Shown piece by piece: positions 44,751 to 54,247 of a DNA stretch of 64,000 bases. Within the stretch, counting starts at the first letter, position 1. Each line of letters begins with the position of its first letter. Source of the stretch: Xanthobacteraceae bacterium (GTDB lineage: Bacteria > Pseudomonadota > Alphaproteobacteria > Rhizobiales > Xanthobacteraceae); contig JALHRD010000015.1 of assembly GCA_022841625.1 (NCBI GenBank), positions 1 through 64,000 of the forward strand, in the 5' to 3' direction. The notes beneath the pieces were generated by a model. That model worked only from the letters and a program-made list of their open reading frames with translations, was not told the DNA's origin and did not search any database. The position numbers and the translations under genes are program-made.

Positions 44751-45440
44751 ATGGCTGAAGCGCTTACAACAGGTCAGTTCGAATTCCTGCGGGCGATCGA
44801 TACCCCGACGGTCTGCAACCTGATCGAGATGGTCGCGCCCGAGCGGCGCGGCCATGGCTACACCGTCAAGCACCTGCACTGCCCGTTCCCGGATCTGCCG
44901 CCCTTGGTGGGTTTCGCCAGGACCGTGACCTTCAAAGCCAAGGACAAAGTCCCGCTGGGCGAAGCCGGCTATATGCAGAAGCGGCTCGACTATCTCGATT
45001 ATGTCGCGCAAGCGCCGCAACCGGTGATCATGGTGATGCACGACCTCGACGGCGAGCACGCCGGGTTCGGCGCCTTCTGGGGCGAGGTGCAATCGAACAT
45101 CCACAAGGCCTTGGGTGCGCTCGGCGTCGTCACCGACGGCTCGATCCGCGACATTCCGATGATCGCGCCGGGCTTCCAGATGCTGGCAGCGGCGATCGTG
45201 CCGTCGCACGCCTATGTGCATGTGGTCGATTACGGCATCGATGTGAATGTCGCGGGCATGGCGACCAAAAGCGGCGACCTTATTCATGCCGACCGTCACG
45301 GCGCGGTGGTGGTTCCGATCGACAAGATCGACGCCATGTGGGCGGCAAACGACAAGCTCGCCGCGACCGAGGCCAAAATCATCGCCGCGGCAAAGTCCGG
45401 TGGCGGGGTTGAGGCCATCAAAGCGGCGATGCGCGGCTGA
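44751..45440 (+). CDS. RraA/dimethylmenaquinone methyltransferase-like family protein
   Basis: A 229-residue protein. I prefer ATG at 44751 with AAAGGAA upstream; an in-frame ATG at 44727 is an alternative. Family motifs: DTPTVCNLIEMVAPERRG, AFWGEVQSNIHKALGALGVV, TDGSIRDIPMIAPGFQM (the D-G-x-x-R-D active site) and DLIHADRHGAVVVP. The family includes HMG/CHA aldolases and RNase E inhibitor RraA. Confidence 0.9.
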   Translation: MAEALTTGQFEFLRAIDTPTVCNLIEMVAPERRGHGYTVKHLHCPFPDLPPLVGFARTVTFKAKDKVPLGEAGYMQKRLDYLDYVAQAPQPVIMVMHDLDGEHAGFGAFWGEVQSNIHKALGALGVVTDGSIRDIPMIAPGFQMLAAAIVPSHAYVHVVDYGIDVNVAGMATKSGDLIHADRHGAVVVPIDKIDAMWAANDKLAATEAKIIAAAKSGGGVEAIKAAMRG

Positions 45441-45459
45441 GAACGGCGGCTCACGCTGC

Positions 45460-45777
45460 CTACATGCCCCAGGCGCGCGCCGAAGCCGCCACCGCCATTC
45501 CGGCGATCACCGCGAAGATATCCCGCCGGACCAGCAGCATGACGGCGACGGCAACGCCAATCGCCAGCGCCGCCGTGACACCGTCGCGCACGATGATCGG
45601 CAGCACAGTAGCAACGATCACCGATCCCGGCAGCGCCTCCAGCATGCGCTTAAGCCGTGGCGACGGCGGCACATGCCGCATCAGCCAGAAGCCGCCGGCG
45701 CGCATGGCATAGGTCGCAACCGCCATGACCGCGAGCGCGGCATAAATGCCCCAATCGGCCGCCTCAATCGGCGTCAT
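45460..45777 (-). CDS. azlD: AzlD family branched-chain amino acid exporter subunit
   Basis: A 105-residue membrane protein with three to four helices (AALAVMAVATYAMRAGGFWL, MLEALPGSVIVATVLPIIV, VTAALAIGVAVAVMLLVRRD). It is the small partner of AzlC; the two overlap by 14 bases. Confidence 0.92.
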   Translation of the reverse strand: MTPIEAADWGIYAALAVMAVATYAMRAGGFWLMRHVPPSPRLKRMLEALPGSVIVATVLPIIVRDGVTAALAIGVAVAVMLLVRRDIFAVIAGMAVAASARAWGM

Positions 45778-46486
45778 CGATCAAGCCTCCGACGACGCTG
45801 CCGGCAATCGCGCCGACGACAATGAACCACCAGCCGTCGACCAATTGCTGAATCGCGACGGCCGTTACGCCGGCCACAATCCATGGGATGGCGCGGCGAC
45901 CGCCCCGCCACAGCGGGATCAGCATGGCGGCAAAAAAGATCGGCATCACAAGGTCAATGCCATAGCGGCGCGGATCGACAATCAGCGCTCCGCCCAGATA
46001 GCCAAGGCTGGTTGCGGCGAGCCATGCGATGGCGAGCACCACGCTCGATCCGAGAAGCACCCCGGCATCGGCGCCACCGCCGGCACGGTAACGCATCGCC
46101 ATCAGCCAGGATGGATCCGTGAGCACATGCAAAGTCGGATAGATGCGCCAAGGCGACGAAGTGCCGAGCCACGGATGCAGCGCCGCGCCCATCAGCAGCA
46201 TCCGCGCATTGACCGTGACGCACAGAACGATGAGCGCTGCCAGCGCGCCAATGGTGAACTGTTCCGGCCACGCCTCCATCGCGATCAGTTGCGACATGCC
46301 GGCATAGACGAAGGCGTTCATCAGCAGATTGTCGACGAAGCTGAGGCCCTTGCGCGCCGCGGTTGCGCCGACCGCGAGACCGAACGCCATCATTGCGGGC
46401 ATGATCGGCAGCGCCAGCCGCGCGCCGAGATGGAATCCGGCCAGCGTCCAGGGTGGCGGGAAGGGTTCTTCTGGACCGGTTGTCAT
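45764..46486 (-). CDS. azlC: AzlC family branched-chain amino acid exporter subunit
   Basis: A 240-residue membrane protein from the ATG at 46486 (MTTGPEEPFPPPW). AzlC motifs: ALPIMPAMMAFGLAVGATAA, NAFVYAGMSQLIAME and NARMLLMGAALHPWLG. Works with AzlD in export of branched-chain amino acids. An upstream 14-bp direct repeat (46513-46540) may be part of its control region. Confidence 0.92.
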   Translation of the reverse strand: MTTGPEEPFPPPWTLAGFHLGARLALPIMPAMMAFGLAVGATAARKGLSFVDNLLMNAFVYAGMSQLIAMEAWPEQFTIGALAALIVLCVTVNARMLLMGAALHPWLGTSSPWRIYPTLHVLTDPSWLMAMRYRAGGGADAGVLLGSSVVLAIAWLAATSLGYLGGALIVDPRRYGIDLVMPIFFAAMLIPLWRGGRRAIPWIVAGVTAVAIQQLVDGWWFIVVGAIAGSVVGGLIDDAD

Positions 46487-46512
46487 CCGCGTCAAACCAC
46501 AATCGCTGTCGA

Positions 46513-46540
46513 TCCACGTCTTACAATCCACGTCTTACAA
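46513..46540. repeat. 14-bp tandem direct repeat upstream of azlC
   Basis: TCCACGTCTTACAA occurs twice head to tail, 27 bases upstream of the azlC ATG. It could be a regulator binding site (two half-sites on one face, about 1.3 turns apart) or a small slippage duplication. Confidence 0.8.
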
Positions 46541-46567
46541 CGCGCGTGCGACGCCACAAAATGCCGA

Positions 46568-46588
46568 AGGCCGGGACGAGCCCGGCCT
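46568..46588 (-). terminator. Probable terminator of the ftsH transcript
   Basis: AGGCCGGG-acgag-CCCGGCCT is a perfect 8-bp stem 40 bases beyond the ftsH stop. On the minus strand it is followed by TCGGCATTTTG, only a weak T-run. Confidence 0.55.
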
Positions 46589-46627
46589 CGACGTCGAATT
46601 CTATGAGGTCACGACCGGAATGGCCGT

Positions 46628-48544
46628 CTATGACTGCGGCTGCGGTTCCAACCCACCGGTTTCCGGCCGCGGGCGCGGCTTGCCGGCGGGCGGCACCGCC
46701 GATCCGCGCGGCGTTGACGGCTCGATCACCGATTCGCGCACCGGCCGCTTGCCTAAAAGCAGATCCTTGATTTCGTCGCCGGACAGCGTCTCGAATTCGA
46801 GCAGGCCCTTGGCCAGGGTTTCGAGGTCGGCGCGCTTCTCCGTCAGAATGCGCTCGGCATCGGCATAGCCGGTCTCGACCAGTTTTCTGATTTCGATGTC
46901 GATCTTGCGGCTGGTCTCCTCGGACACATTCTGCTGGCGCGATACCTGGTAACCCAAGAACACTTCGTCCTGGTTTTCGCCGTAGGCAACGGTGCCGAGT
47001 TCCTCGGACAGACCCCAGCGCGTCACCATCATGCGCGCGAGCTTGGTTGCCTGCTCAATGTCGGACGATGCGCCCGACGTCACCTTGTCACTGCCAAACA
47101 CCAACTCCTCGGCCACGCGACCGCCCATCATGATGGCGAGGCGCGAGGTCATTTGCTCGCGGCTCATCGACAGCTTGTCGCGCTCGGGCAGTTGCATCAC
47201 CATGCCAAGCGCGCGGCCGCGCGGAATGATGGTGGCCTTGTGAACGGGGTCGGTGGCCTTGACGTTGAGCGCCACGATGGCATGGCCGCCCTCGTGATAG
47301 GCGGTCAGGGCCTTCTCCTCGTCGGTCATTACCAGCGACTTGCGCTCGGCGCCCATCATCACCTTGTCCTTGGCGTCTTCGAACTCGGCCTGAGTGACCA
47401 TGCGCTTGTTGCGCCGCGCCGCCATCAGTGCTGCTTCGTTAATCAGGTTGGCCAAGTCGGCGCCGGAGAAACCGGGCGTGCCGCGTGCGACGGTCTTGAG
47501 GTTGACGTCCGGCGCCAGCGGCACCTTGCGCACATGCACCTTGAGGATCTGTTCGCGGCCCGTCACGTCCGGGTTCGGCACCACGACCTGGCGGTCGAAA
47601 CGGCCAGGCCGCAGCAGCGCGGGGTCGAGCACATCCGGGCGGTTGGTGGCTGCGATCAGGATGATGCCTTCATTGGTCTCGAAACCGTCCATCTCGACCA
47701 GCAATTGGTTGAGTGTCTGCTCGCGCTCGTCATTGCCGCCACCGAGGCCCGCGCCGCGATGGCGGCCGACCGCGTCGATTTCGTCGATGAAGATGATGCA
47801 AGGCGCGTTCTTCTTGGCCTGCTCGAACATGTCTCGCACGCGGCTCGCACCGACACCGACAAACATCTCGACAAAGTCGGAGCCGGAAATCGTGAAGAAC
47901 GGCACATTGGCTTCGCCGGCGACGGCGCGCGCGATCAGCGTCTTGCCGGTGCCAGGTGGACCGACCAAGAGCACGCCACGCGGAATCTTGCCGCCGAGCC
48001 GCTGGAATTTTCCGGGATCGCGCAGAAATTCAACGATTTCCTGCAGGTCCTGCTTGGCTTCGTCGACCCCCGCCACGTCCTCAAAGGTGATGCGGCCATG
48101 CGCCTCGGTCAGAAGTTTTGCCCGCGACTTGCCAAAGCCAAGCGCCTTGCCTCCGGCGCCCTGCATCTGCCGGGTCATGAATATCCACAAGCCGATAAAC
48201 ACGATCAGCGGCGCCCATGACACCAGCAGCGAAACAAACCAGGGAACGTCGTTTTGGGAACGCGCGGTAATCGAAACGCCCTTGCTGTGGAGGCGCTGAA
48301 CCAAGGTCTGGTCATTGGGCGCGTAGGTATGGAAGGCGCGGCCATCGTTGAAGACCCCTTGAATCTCGGGGCCCATGATTGTCACTTCACGCACGCGGCC
48401 CTGATCCACCTCGTCGAGCAGGCGCGAGAACGGAATGTCCTGCGAAGGCGCGCGCTGGCTTGGATTCTGAAACAGCGTGAATAGCGCCAGCAATAGCAGG
48501 ACAATGATGACCCAAAGAGCAAAATTGCGCAGATTGGCGTTCAT
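46628..48544 (-). CDS. ftsH: ATP-dependent zinc metalloprotease FtsH
   Basis: A 638-residue inner-membrane AAA protease. Two N-terminal helices at about 5-22 and 105-125 flank the periplasmic domain. Walker A is [19 protein letters not shown], the pore motif is [11 protein letters not shown], Walker [41 protein letters not shown], and the zinc site is HEGGHAI. It degrades membrane and regulatory proteins. tilS, on the same strand, ends 187 bases upstream. Confidence 0.98.
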   Translation of the reverse strand: MNANLRNFALWVIIVLLLLALFTLFQNPSQRAPSQDIPFSRLLDEVDQGRVREVTIMGPEIQGVFNDGRAFHTYAPNDQTLVQRLHSKGVSITARSQNDVPWFVSLLVSWAPLIVFIGLWIFMTRQMQGAGGKALGFGKSRAKLLTEAHGRITFEDVAGVDEAKQDLQEIVEFLRDPGKFQRLGGKIPRGVLLVGPPGTGKTLIARAVAGEANVPFFTISGSDFVEMFVGVGASRVRDMFEQAKKNAPCIIFIDEIDAVGRHRGAGLGGGNDEREQTLNQLLVEMDGFETNEGIILIAATNRPDVLDPALLRPGRFDRQVVVPNPDVTGREQILKVHVRKVPLAPDVNLKTVARGTPGFSGADLANLINEAALMAARRNKRMVTQAEFEDAKDKVMMGAERKSLVMTDEEKALTAYHEGGHAIVALNVKATDPVHKATIIPRGRALGMVMQLPERDKLSMSREQMTSRLAIMMGGRVAEELVFGSDKVTSGASSDIEQATKLARMMVTRWGLSEELGTVAYGENQDEVFLGYQVSRQQNVSEETSRKIDIEIRKLVETGYADAERILTEKRADLETLAKGLLEFETLSGDEIKDLLLGKRPVRESVIEPSTPRGSAVPPAGKPRPRPETGGLEPQPQS

Positions 48545-48731
48545 TCAGCTCGTTCCTTTATCCGACCTGTTCCGCGACCGGCATGCCGCCGATCCGCCGC
48601 CAAGCCGTAAAAACCGTTGCTCGCTGCCAGTTGTGGCCGACCCGCACCCTGCTCGTCACTCAATCTAAGTCTCACATCGGCCCCTGCCAAGGGAAGCCGG
48701 TGAGAATGGCCATTTTGTTTCAATTCTAGCA

Positions 48732-49859
48732 TCATTTGGGCCTTTTCGGCCGGTCATCTGGGCGCTTGGTTAAGCGGCCGTGCTGCCGGCGTGCGGCGGC
48801 GCGCATCGGGGCCTGTTCCACGGCAATCCGGCCGCCCTCCAGGGTCACCACCGCGCCGGCCAGGGTGCGGCGAAACTTCGCAAACTCGTCCATGTGGAGC
48901 ATGGCCGCGGATAAGGGCTCCGACATCGCCGCGTAAAGCGCTTCAAGCTTGCCAAGTTCGACCGGTCCCTCGCTGCCCGCCCAAGTAATCGCTCGGCCCA
49001 GCAAGCGCAACACGATCTCATGGGGCAAGTCGAAAATCGCCCGCGCATCCATGATCACCGGCCCCCCGACCGGCCAGGGCGCGGGAGCGATTTTTTCCTG
49101 CGTGATGTTGAGCACCTCGTTTAGCGCATCTTCGACCCGTTGCACCCGGCTGGCCAACGCAACCAGGCGCGCCGCGGTCAGTCCTTCGCGCGCGAGCGCC
49201 GGCATCAGTTCGCGAAAGCGCGAGCGGGTAAACCGCGGGTCGCGATTGGAGGGATCGTCCGCATAGGGAATCTTGGCAGCCTTGAGCGTCGCGATCAGCC
49301 GCGACTTGGGGATGTCCAGCAGCGGGCGGACTAATGCCAGGCCCCTGCCCTCCTTGACCGGAATGCTGGTGAACGCCGCCATGCCGGCCAATCCGCTGAC
49401 GCCGCTGCCGCGCGCCATCCGGATCAGCACCGTCTCAGCTTGGTCGTCGCGCGTGTGGGCTGTGAGCACATGCGCCGCGCCGGCTTCGCGCGCCGCCTCG
49501 GACAGCAACCGATAGCGCGCCAACCGCGCAGCCTTCATCAGGCCGGTCTTTGGCTTGCGCTGGGTCCAGGGCAAGGTGCGATGCTCGATACCGAGCTGAC
49601 GCGCGAACCGCGCGACGTCTTCGGCCTCGGCTTTCGCCTCCTCACGCAGACCGTGGTCGATGGTCGCCGCGAGTAGCCTCGGTGGTTGCTCAAGCCCGGA
49701 GCGCCAGCGCGCAAGCAGCAGCAGCAGCGCCGTGGAATCGGGGCCGCCGGACACCGCAACGATCAAAGTCGGATATTGAGCGAGCCCGCGAAACAGCCAG
49801 CTCGCCTCCGCCTCCGCGATCGGTGAAACGTCGTCAGCAACGGACGCGTTTTTGCTCAC
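48732..49859 (-). CDS. tilS: tRNA(Ile)-lysidine synthetase
   Basis: A 375-residue PP-loop enzyme that modifies C34 of tRNA-Ile(CAU) to lysidine. The ATP PP-loop is LIVAVSGGPDSTALLLLLAR; TIDHGLREEAKAEAEDVARF and AHTRDDQAETVLIRMARGSG are typical. GTG start overlaps the end of cpoB. C-terminal domains are short compared with E. coli TilS, as is usual in alphaproteobacteria. Confidence 0.95.
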   Translation of the reverse strand: MSKNASVADDVSPIAEAEASWLFRGLAQYPTLIVAVSGGPDSTALLLLLARWRSGLEQPPRLLAATIDHGLREEAKAEAEDVARFARQLGIEHRTLPWTQRKPKTGLMKAARLARYRLLSEAAREAGAAHVLTAHTRDDQAETVLIRMARGSGVSGLAGMAAFTSIPVKEGRGLALVRPLLDIPKSRLIATLKAAKIPYADDPSNRDPRFTRSRFRELMPALAREGLTAARLVALASRVQRVEDALNEVLNITQEKIAPAPWPVGGPVIMDARAIFDLPHEIVLRLLGRAITWAGSEGPVELGKLEALYAAMSEPLSAAMLHMDEFAKFRRTLAGAVVTLEGGRIAVEQAPMRAAARRQHGRLTKRPDDRPKRPK

Positions 49860-50910
49860 GCTCGACGCCTTGCCTGACTGCCACCGATGCGCGCGGATAT
49901 TTGCGCGTTACTTCCGCGAACGAGGCACAGGCCGCTTCGCGTTCGCCCATGGCGGCGAGTGATTGACCCAAGCGCAACAGCGCGTCCGGCGCACGGGCAT
50001 TGGACTCATATTTGGTTGAAACGGTGAGGAATGCCTCCGCCGCGTCGCGATATTGCTGGCGCTGGAACATGCTTTCGCCGAGCCAGTATTGCGCGTCCGG
50101 CACCAGCCGATCGCTCGGGAACCGTTGCAAGAAATTACGGAACGTGTCTTCGGCCAGCGCGTAGTCCTTGCGCTGCACATAACCGTAAGCGAGATCGTAA
50201 TTGTCGCGCGGACTGTCGGATGGCGGCAAGGTTGCGACCTGCGCACCGCTGCGCGGCGCCGGCTCAACGCCGGGCTGCAATGGCGCTCGGTCGGTGGAAG
50301 CCACGCCTGCCAGCGTGGAAAGATCAAGCGGCGCGCCGGCGGCGCGGCCGCCCGGAGCGCCCAGTTCATCGGTTGCGATGGGCGGTTGCGACGGCGGGGG
50401 GCCGCCGCCTGGAGAAACCGCGCCAAGCACGCGCGGTGCGCCCGGCGCATTCGGATGCTGCGCGGGATCGAACACGTCGCCGCGCCGGCCGGCCGGCGGT
50501 TGCGGCTGAGTCTGCGGCTGCATTTGCCCCTGTTGGGGCGCGAGCGGTATCCGGACGGCACCTTCTCCGGCGCGCATGCGCCGTAACTGCTCTTCAAGTT
50601 GCTGGTTGCGATGCTGTAACTGTTCGAGCGCGCCAGTGAGCTGGCGAATCTGCGCTTCGAGGCGGTCAAGCCGCATGCCGATTTCGCCCGGTGGAGCCTG
50701 TGCAACGCGACCTTGCGATCCCGCTGGCTGCGCTGGCGCCGTCGGCCGATCGGGCGACGCACCCGGCGACACCCGCTGGCTTCCGCCAAAGATGTCACTG
50801 AGAAAGCCCAATGGCCGGTCGCCGCCCTGCGCCAACGCCGGGCGTGGAGCCGTGGCCACGGTGACGGCGACCACCAGCGCGGCGGTCAGCCCAAGCATGC
50901 TGCGAAACAT
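49834..50910 (-). CDS. cpoB: Tol-Pal system coordinator CpoB (YbgF)
   Basis: A 358-residue periplasmic protein from the ATG at 50910. Signal peptide about 1-27; a coiled coil at about 75-120 (RLDRLEAQIRQLTGALEQLQ, HRNQQLEEQLRRMRAGEG); a long Pro/Gln/Gly-rich linker; and TPR repeats at the C-terminus (NYDLAYGYVQRKDYALAEDT; DALLRLGQSLAAMGEREAAC). It coordinates Tol-Pal with cell-wall synthesis. The linker is longer than in E. coli. Confidence 0.94.
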   Translation of the reverse strand: MFRSMLGLTAALVVAVTVATAPRPALAQGGDRPLGFLSDIFGGSQRVSPGASPDRPTAPAQPAGSQGRVAQAPPGEIGMRLDRLEAQIRQLTGALEQLQHRNQQLEEQLRRMRAGEGAVRIPLAPQQGQMQPQTQPQPPAGRRGDVFDPAQHPNAPGAPRVLGAVSPGGGPPPSQPPIATDELGAPGGRAAGAPLDLSTLAGVASTDRAPLQPGVEPAPRSGAQVATLPPSDSPRDNYDLAYGYVQRKDYALAEDTFRNFLQRFPSDRLVPDAQYWLGESMFQRQQYRDAAEAFLTVSTKYESNARAPDALLRLGQSLAAMGEREAACASFAEVTRKYPRASVAVRQGVEREQKRVRC

Positions 50911-51010
50911 CGATCCCAATCTACCTTTTGCGAAGTACCACCCTAGTAAGGCCCCGCGTCCAAATTGTGACTGATTCTCCCTCAAAAGGTTTTCAAATCC
51001 GTCACCAAGA

Positions 51011-52714
51011 TCAAGGTCTTAGTGTGGCCTCAAACGCGCTTGCGATGGCCGGCCGGCTTTTCCCGGCGGTCAGCGCGTCGCCGATCACGACCACCTGCTG
51101 ACCCGGTAACGCAAGACCCGCAAGCGCCGCGCCGCTGGGCCGGCGCACCCGGTAGTAGAACCAGTCGCGGACCGATGCCAACGACAGAAGCCGTCTGACG
51201 ATTGGCCAGCGACCGACCCCGCAATCGAGCAGCGCGGTCACGAGCGGACCGAGGCCGAACCGATAGGTCGCCCCGGTCGCGATCACGATGCAATCGAACG
51301 GCGACAAAAGTTCGCGCGCAGACGCCACATCGACCCCGTAACGAAACGTCACGCCCCACCCCACACAGGCGGCTTCAAGCTGGCCGATATAGCGGTCGAA
51401 CGACTGCGGATTGGCGACCACCTCCTGAAACAGCGGCGCCTTGCCGGCGTAGCGGAATGCACCGCCAGCACGCGCGGCGCGCTCAAACACCGTCACCGAA
51501 TTCTGCGCCGCCACCAATGATGCATAGGTCAGCCCTGCCGGACCTGCGCCAATCACAGCGATGCGTCGGTTGGTCGGCGGTCGGGCCGACTGAAACCGGC
51601 GCTCCTGCCCCACCGCGCCGTTAACAACGCAATGCAGTTGCGCGCCGCCGCGCATTTCATTGACACACGTATTGCATGCCAGGCACCGGCGCGCCGGCTC
51701 GCCGCGCGCAAGCTTCACAACCCAGTCCGGATCAGCGATCAGCGTGCGACCAAGCGCGACGAAATCGGCCTTGCCGGTTGCAACCGCCTCGGTAGCGCGT
51801 TCGGGGTCACCAAGGCGACCGACCGCGATCACCGGAATACTGACCCGCCGCTTCACGGCAGCCGCATAATCGAGAAACGTCGCATCGGGATAGGCCATGG
51901 GCGGAATCATGCGCTCGCCCGACGGTAGCGAGCGGTAGTGTCCGGCGGCGATGTGCAGCGCATCAGCGCCCACCTGCGCCGCCCAGGTCGCAATTTGCGT
52001 GCCGTCTTCGGGCACTAGACCGCCTGGGAAGTAATCATCGACCGACAGGCGATAGATCACCGGCATGGCCCCAACCGCGGCCTTCACCGCGCGCAACACC
52101 TCAAGACCGAAGCGCGCGCGGTTCTCGAGCGAACCGCCATATTCATCGGTGCGCCGGTTTTCGAACGGGGTGGCGAATTGCGAAATCAGATAGCCATGCG
52201 CCGCATGGATCTCGACGCAATCGAACCCGGCCGCCTTAGCGCGCGCACCGGCCTGCGCGAAGGCGATGACCGCCGCCGCGATCCGGTCGCGCGTCATGGC
52301 CTCCGGCACGATGGTCTCGTTGGTGACCTCATAGACCGAATGTGGGATGGCAGAGGGCGCAACCGGGGTCTCGCCGCAGATGTCGCGGCGGGTATGACCG
52401 CCACCGTGGCCGAGTTGGATCGACGCCCGGGCGCCGCCGCCATGGATCGCTTCAACCAGCCGCAACAGCCCGGGGAGAAATCGGTCGTCATAGATGCCAA
52501 GTTCGCGACGACGATGGCGTCCGGCCCTCTCCGGCGACGCCATCTCGACCGTGATCATGCCGACGCCGCCGCGCACCCGCGTCATGTAATAGGCGATGGT
52601 ATCGTCGGTGACGTGGCCCTCGTCATCCGCGAGCCGCGTCGTCATCGGCGGCATGACGATGCGGTTCTTGATCTCGACGCCGCCGATGCGCGCTGGCGTG
52701 AGGAGGATGCTCAT
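51011..52714 (-). CDS. NADH:flavin oxidoreductase/2,4-dienoyl-CoA reductase-like
   Basis: A 567-residue protein. FMN barrel residues 1-330 (IKNRIVMPPMTTRLADDEGH; HAAHGYLISQFATPFENRRT, DEYGGSLENRARFGLEVLRA). Fe-S motif CLACNTCVNEMRGG ...C, then an FAD region VIGAGPAGLTYASLVAAQ and CIVIATGATYRFGLG. It lacks the second nucleotide-binding GxGxxG found in full-length FadH-type enzymes, and is shorter than that group (about 640-680). Between cpoB and an SDR gene, 7 bases after it. Confidence 0.85.
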   Translation of the reverse strand: MSILLTPARIGGVEIKNRIVMPPMTTRLADDEGHVTDDTIAYYMTRVRGGVGMITVEMASPERAGRHRRRELGIYDDRFLPGLLRLVEAIHGGGARASIQLGHGGGHTRRDICGETPVAPSAIPHSVYEVTNETIVPEAMTRDRIAAAVIAFAQAGARAKAAGFDCVEIHAAHGYLISQFATPFENRRTDEYGGSLENRARFGLEVLRAVKAAVGAMPVIYRLSVDDYFPGGLVPEDGTQIATWAAQVGADALHIAAGHYRSLPSGERMIPPMAYPDATFLDYAAAVKRRVSIPVIAVGRLGDPERATEAVATGKADFVALGRTLIADPDWVVKLARGEPARRCLACNTCVNEMRGGAQLHCVVNGAVGQERRFQSARPPTNRRIAVIGAGPAGLTYASLVAAQNSVTVFERAARAGGAFRYAGKAPLFQEVVANPQSFDRYIGQLEAACVGWGVTFRYGVDVASARELLSPFDCIVIATGATYRFGLGPLVTALLDCGVGRWPIVRRLLSLASVRDWFYYRVRRPSGAALAGLALPGQQVVVIGDALTAGKSRPAIASAFEATLRP

Positions 52715-52721
52715 TGCTGGA

Positions 52722-53504
52722 TCAAAACGCCTTCACCTCGCCGCCGTCGAGATCGACGGTGGCGCCGTGCAACCAGCGGCCGCGCGGCGACACGATGAAG
52801 GCGACGAGATTGGCGACGTCGTCGGTGGTGCCCAGCCGAACGATGCCGATGTCCTGGCGATGCCATTCGCGCACCTCGGCCTCGCTCTTGCCAGTGCGTT
52901 CCATGTCGGCCTTCACCCGCCGCGCAAAGCGCTCGGTATCGACATAGCTCGGATGGATGCAATTGACCTGAACGCCGTCGGTCTTGCCGAGATCGGCCAA
53001 TGCCTTGGAAAACGCCGCGCAGGCTGCATTCACCGAACTGCCAATGGTGAAACCCGCGGTCGGCACGCGCCCGCTGGTGCCGCCGATGGTGACGAGCGAG
53101 CCGTGGGACTGCTTGAGCAGCGGCCAGGCGGTGCGCGCGAGCCGCACATGGGCGAAGAATTTGAGCGCATAGCCATCCTGCCAATCGGCGTCGGTGAGGG
53201 TGAGAAAATCGCCGCGCTTGGTGGTGCCGGCATTGTTGACCAGGATATCGAGGCGGCCGTAAGCGCTCAGCGCCGCTTCCGTCAGCGCGGCCGGCGCGAT
53301 GTCCTTGCGCAGATCGATCGCCACCGCTGTCGCCTTGCGCCCATGCGCCGTCGCAGCCGCCGCCGCATCCATGAGCGCGGCATGATCGGTGCCGGTTAGC
53401 ACCAGATCGCATCCCTCCTGGGCCAAGGCTACTGCGATACCGCGCCCAATGCCGCGGCTTGACCCGGTCACCAGCGCGACCTTGCCGCTCAGCCCAAGCT
53501 CCAT
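52722..53504 (-). CDS. Short-chain dehydrogenase/reductase
   Basis: A 260-residue SDR from the ATG at 53504. Cofactor motif VALVTGSSRGIGRGIAVALA, NNAGTTKRGDFLTLTDADW, HRQDIGIVRLGTTDDVANLV. The canonical YxxxK active site is not present: in its place TIGSSVNAACAAFSKALADL has Asn where Tyr is expected, although the Lys (SKA) is kept. Catalysis may thus be altered. Co-directional with the flavin oxidoreductase. Confidence 0.88.
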   Translation of the reverse strand: MELGLSGKVALVTGSSRGIGRGIAVALAQEGCDLVLTGTDHAALMDAAAAATAHGRKATAVAIDLRKDIAPAALTEAALSAYGRLDILVNNAGTTKRGDFLTLTDADWQDGYALKFFAHVRLARTAWPLLKQSHGSLVTIGGTSGRVPTAGFTIGSSVNAACAAFSKALADLGKTDGVQVNCIHPSYVDTERFARRVKADMERTGKSEAEVREWHRQDIGIVRLGTTDDVANLVAFIVSPRGRWLHGATVDLDGGEVKAF

Positions 53505-53517
53505 ATTGCCCCCAAGT

Positions 53518-53691
53518 TCACTCTGCTGGCGCTGCCGCCTTCCGCTTACCGGAACCGCGCCACTCCTCGAAACGCTGCACGATGACGAAGAACGCGGGAA
53601 CGAGCAAGACCGCCAGGCAGGTCGAGGCAATCATGCCGGAGAACACGGTGATGCCGAGCGAGATTCGGGCGCCGGCAGCGATGGCGCAAAA
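53518..53691 (-). pseudogene. 3' remnant of an RND (HAE1-type) efflux pump gene
   Basis: The last 57 codons of an RND transporter remain: FCAIAAGARISLGITVFSGM, IASTCLAVLLVPAFFVIVQR, FEEWRGSGKRKA. The G-A-R-x-S-L-G-x-x-V-F-x-G-M and VP-x-FF patterns are the final helix of HAE1-family pumps. The rest of the gene (about 1,000 residues) is missing; the homology stops at the pal terminator. It starts with no start codon of its own. Confidence 0.85.
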
Positions 53692-53721
53692 AATCAACCG
53701 GCGCCCGAAGGCGCCGGTTGA
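53688..53721 (-). terminator. Rho-independent terminator after pal
   Basis: TCAACCGGCGCC-CGAA-GGCGCCGGTTGA is a perfect 12-bp stem 29 bases past the pal stop. On the minus strand it is followed by TTTTTT. It ends the tol-pal transcript. Confidence 0.92.
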
Positions 53722-53749
53722 CCCCTTCCCCCGTACTTCCCCCGCGAGA

Positions 53750-54247
53750 TCAGGAACTGGCGTTGAGCACCGTGACAGCACGACGGTTCTGCGACCAACA
53801 TGAGATGTCGTTGCAGACCGCGACCGGCCGCTCTTTGCCGTAGGAGATCGTGCGCATCCGGTTGGTCTGGATGCCACGCGAAGCCAGATAATCACGCATC
53901 GCCTGGGCGCGCCGCGCGCCAAGCGCAATGTTGTATTCACGCGTGCCGCGTTCGTCGGCATGACCTTCAATGGTGAATGCATATTGCGGATAAGAGCGCA
54001 GCCATTGCGCCTGCTTCTCCAGCGTTTCGATCGCCTGCTGCGTCAGCTCCGAGGAATCGACCTGGAACCAAATACGATCGCCGACATTCACGACGAAGTC
54101 TTGCTGGCTGCCGGGAGTTGCTGCGCTGGCATTCGCCATCGCGGCATTCTGTTCGGCGGGATTCCTCGCGCAGGCGCCGACGCTCAACGCCGCGACGATA
54201 AGGCACGCTAGCCGTGTCGATCGGAAGCTGCAAATTTCGCTCAACAT
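53750..54247 (-). CDS. pal: Peptidoglycan-associated lipoprotein
   Basis: A 165-residue outer-membrane lipoprotein. The lipobox is LSVGAC (lipid on Cys26). OmpA-like domain with FTIEGHADERGTREYNIALG and ARRAQAMRDYLASRGI. It binds peptidoglycan and TolB. Confidence 0.97.
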   Translation of the reverse strand: MLSEICSFRSTRLACLIVAALSVGACARNPAEQNAAMANASAATPGSQQDFVVNVGDRIWFQVDSSELTQQAIETLEKQAQWLRSYPQYAFTIEGHADERGTREYNIALGARRAQAMRDYLASRGIQTNRMRTISYGKERPVAVCNDISCWSQNRRAVTVLNASS

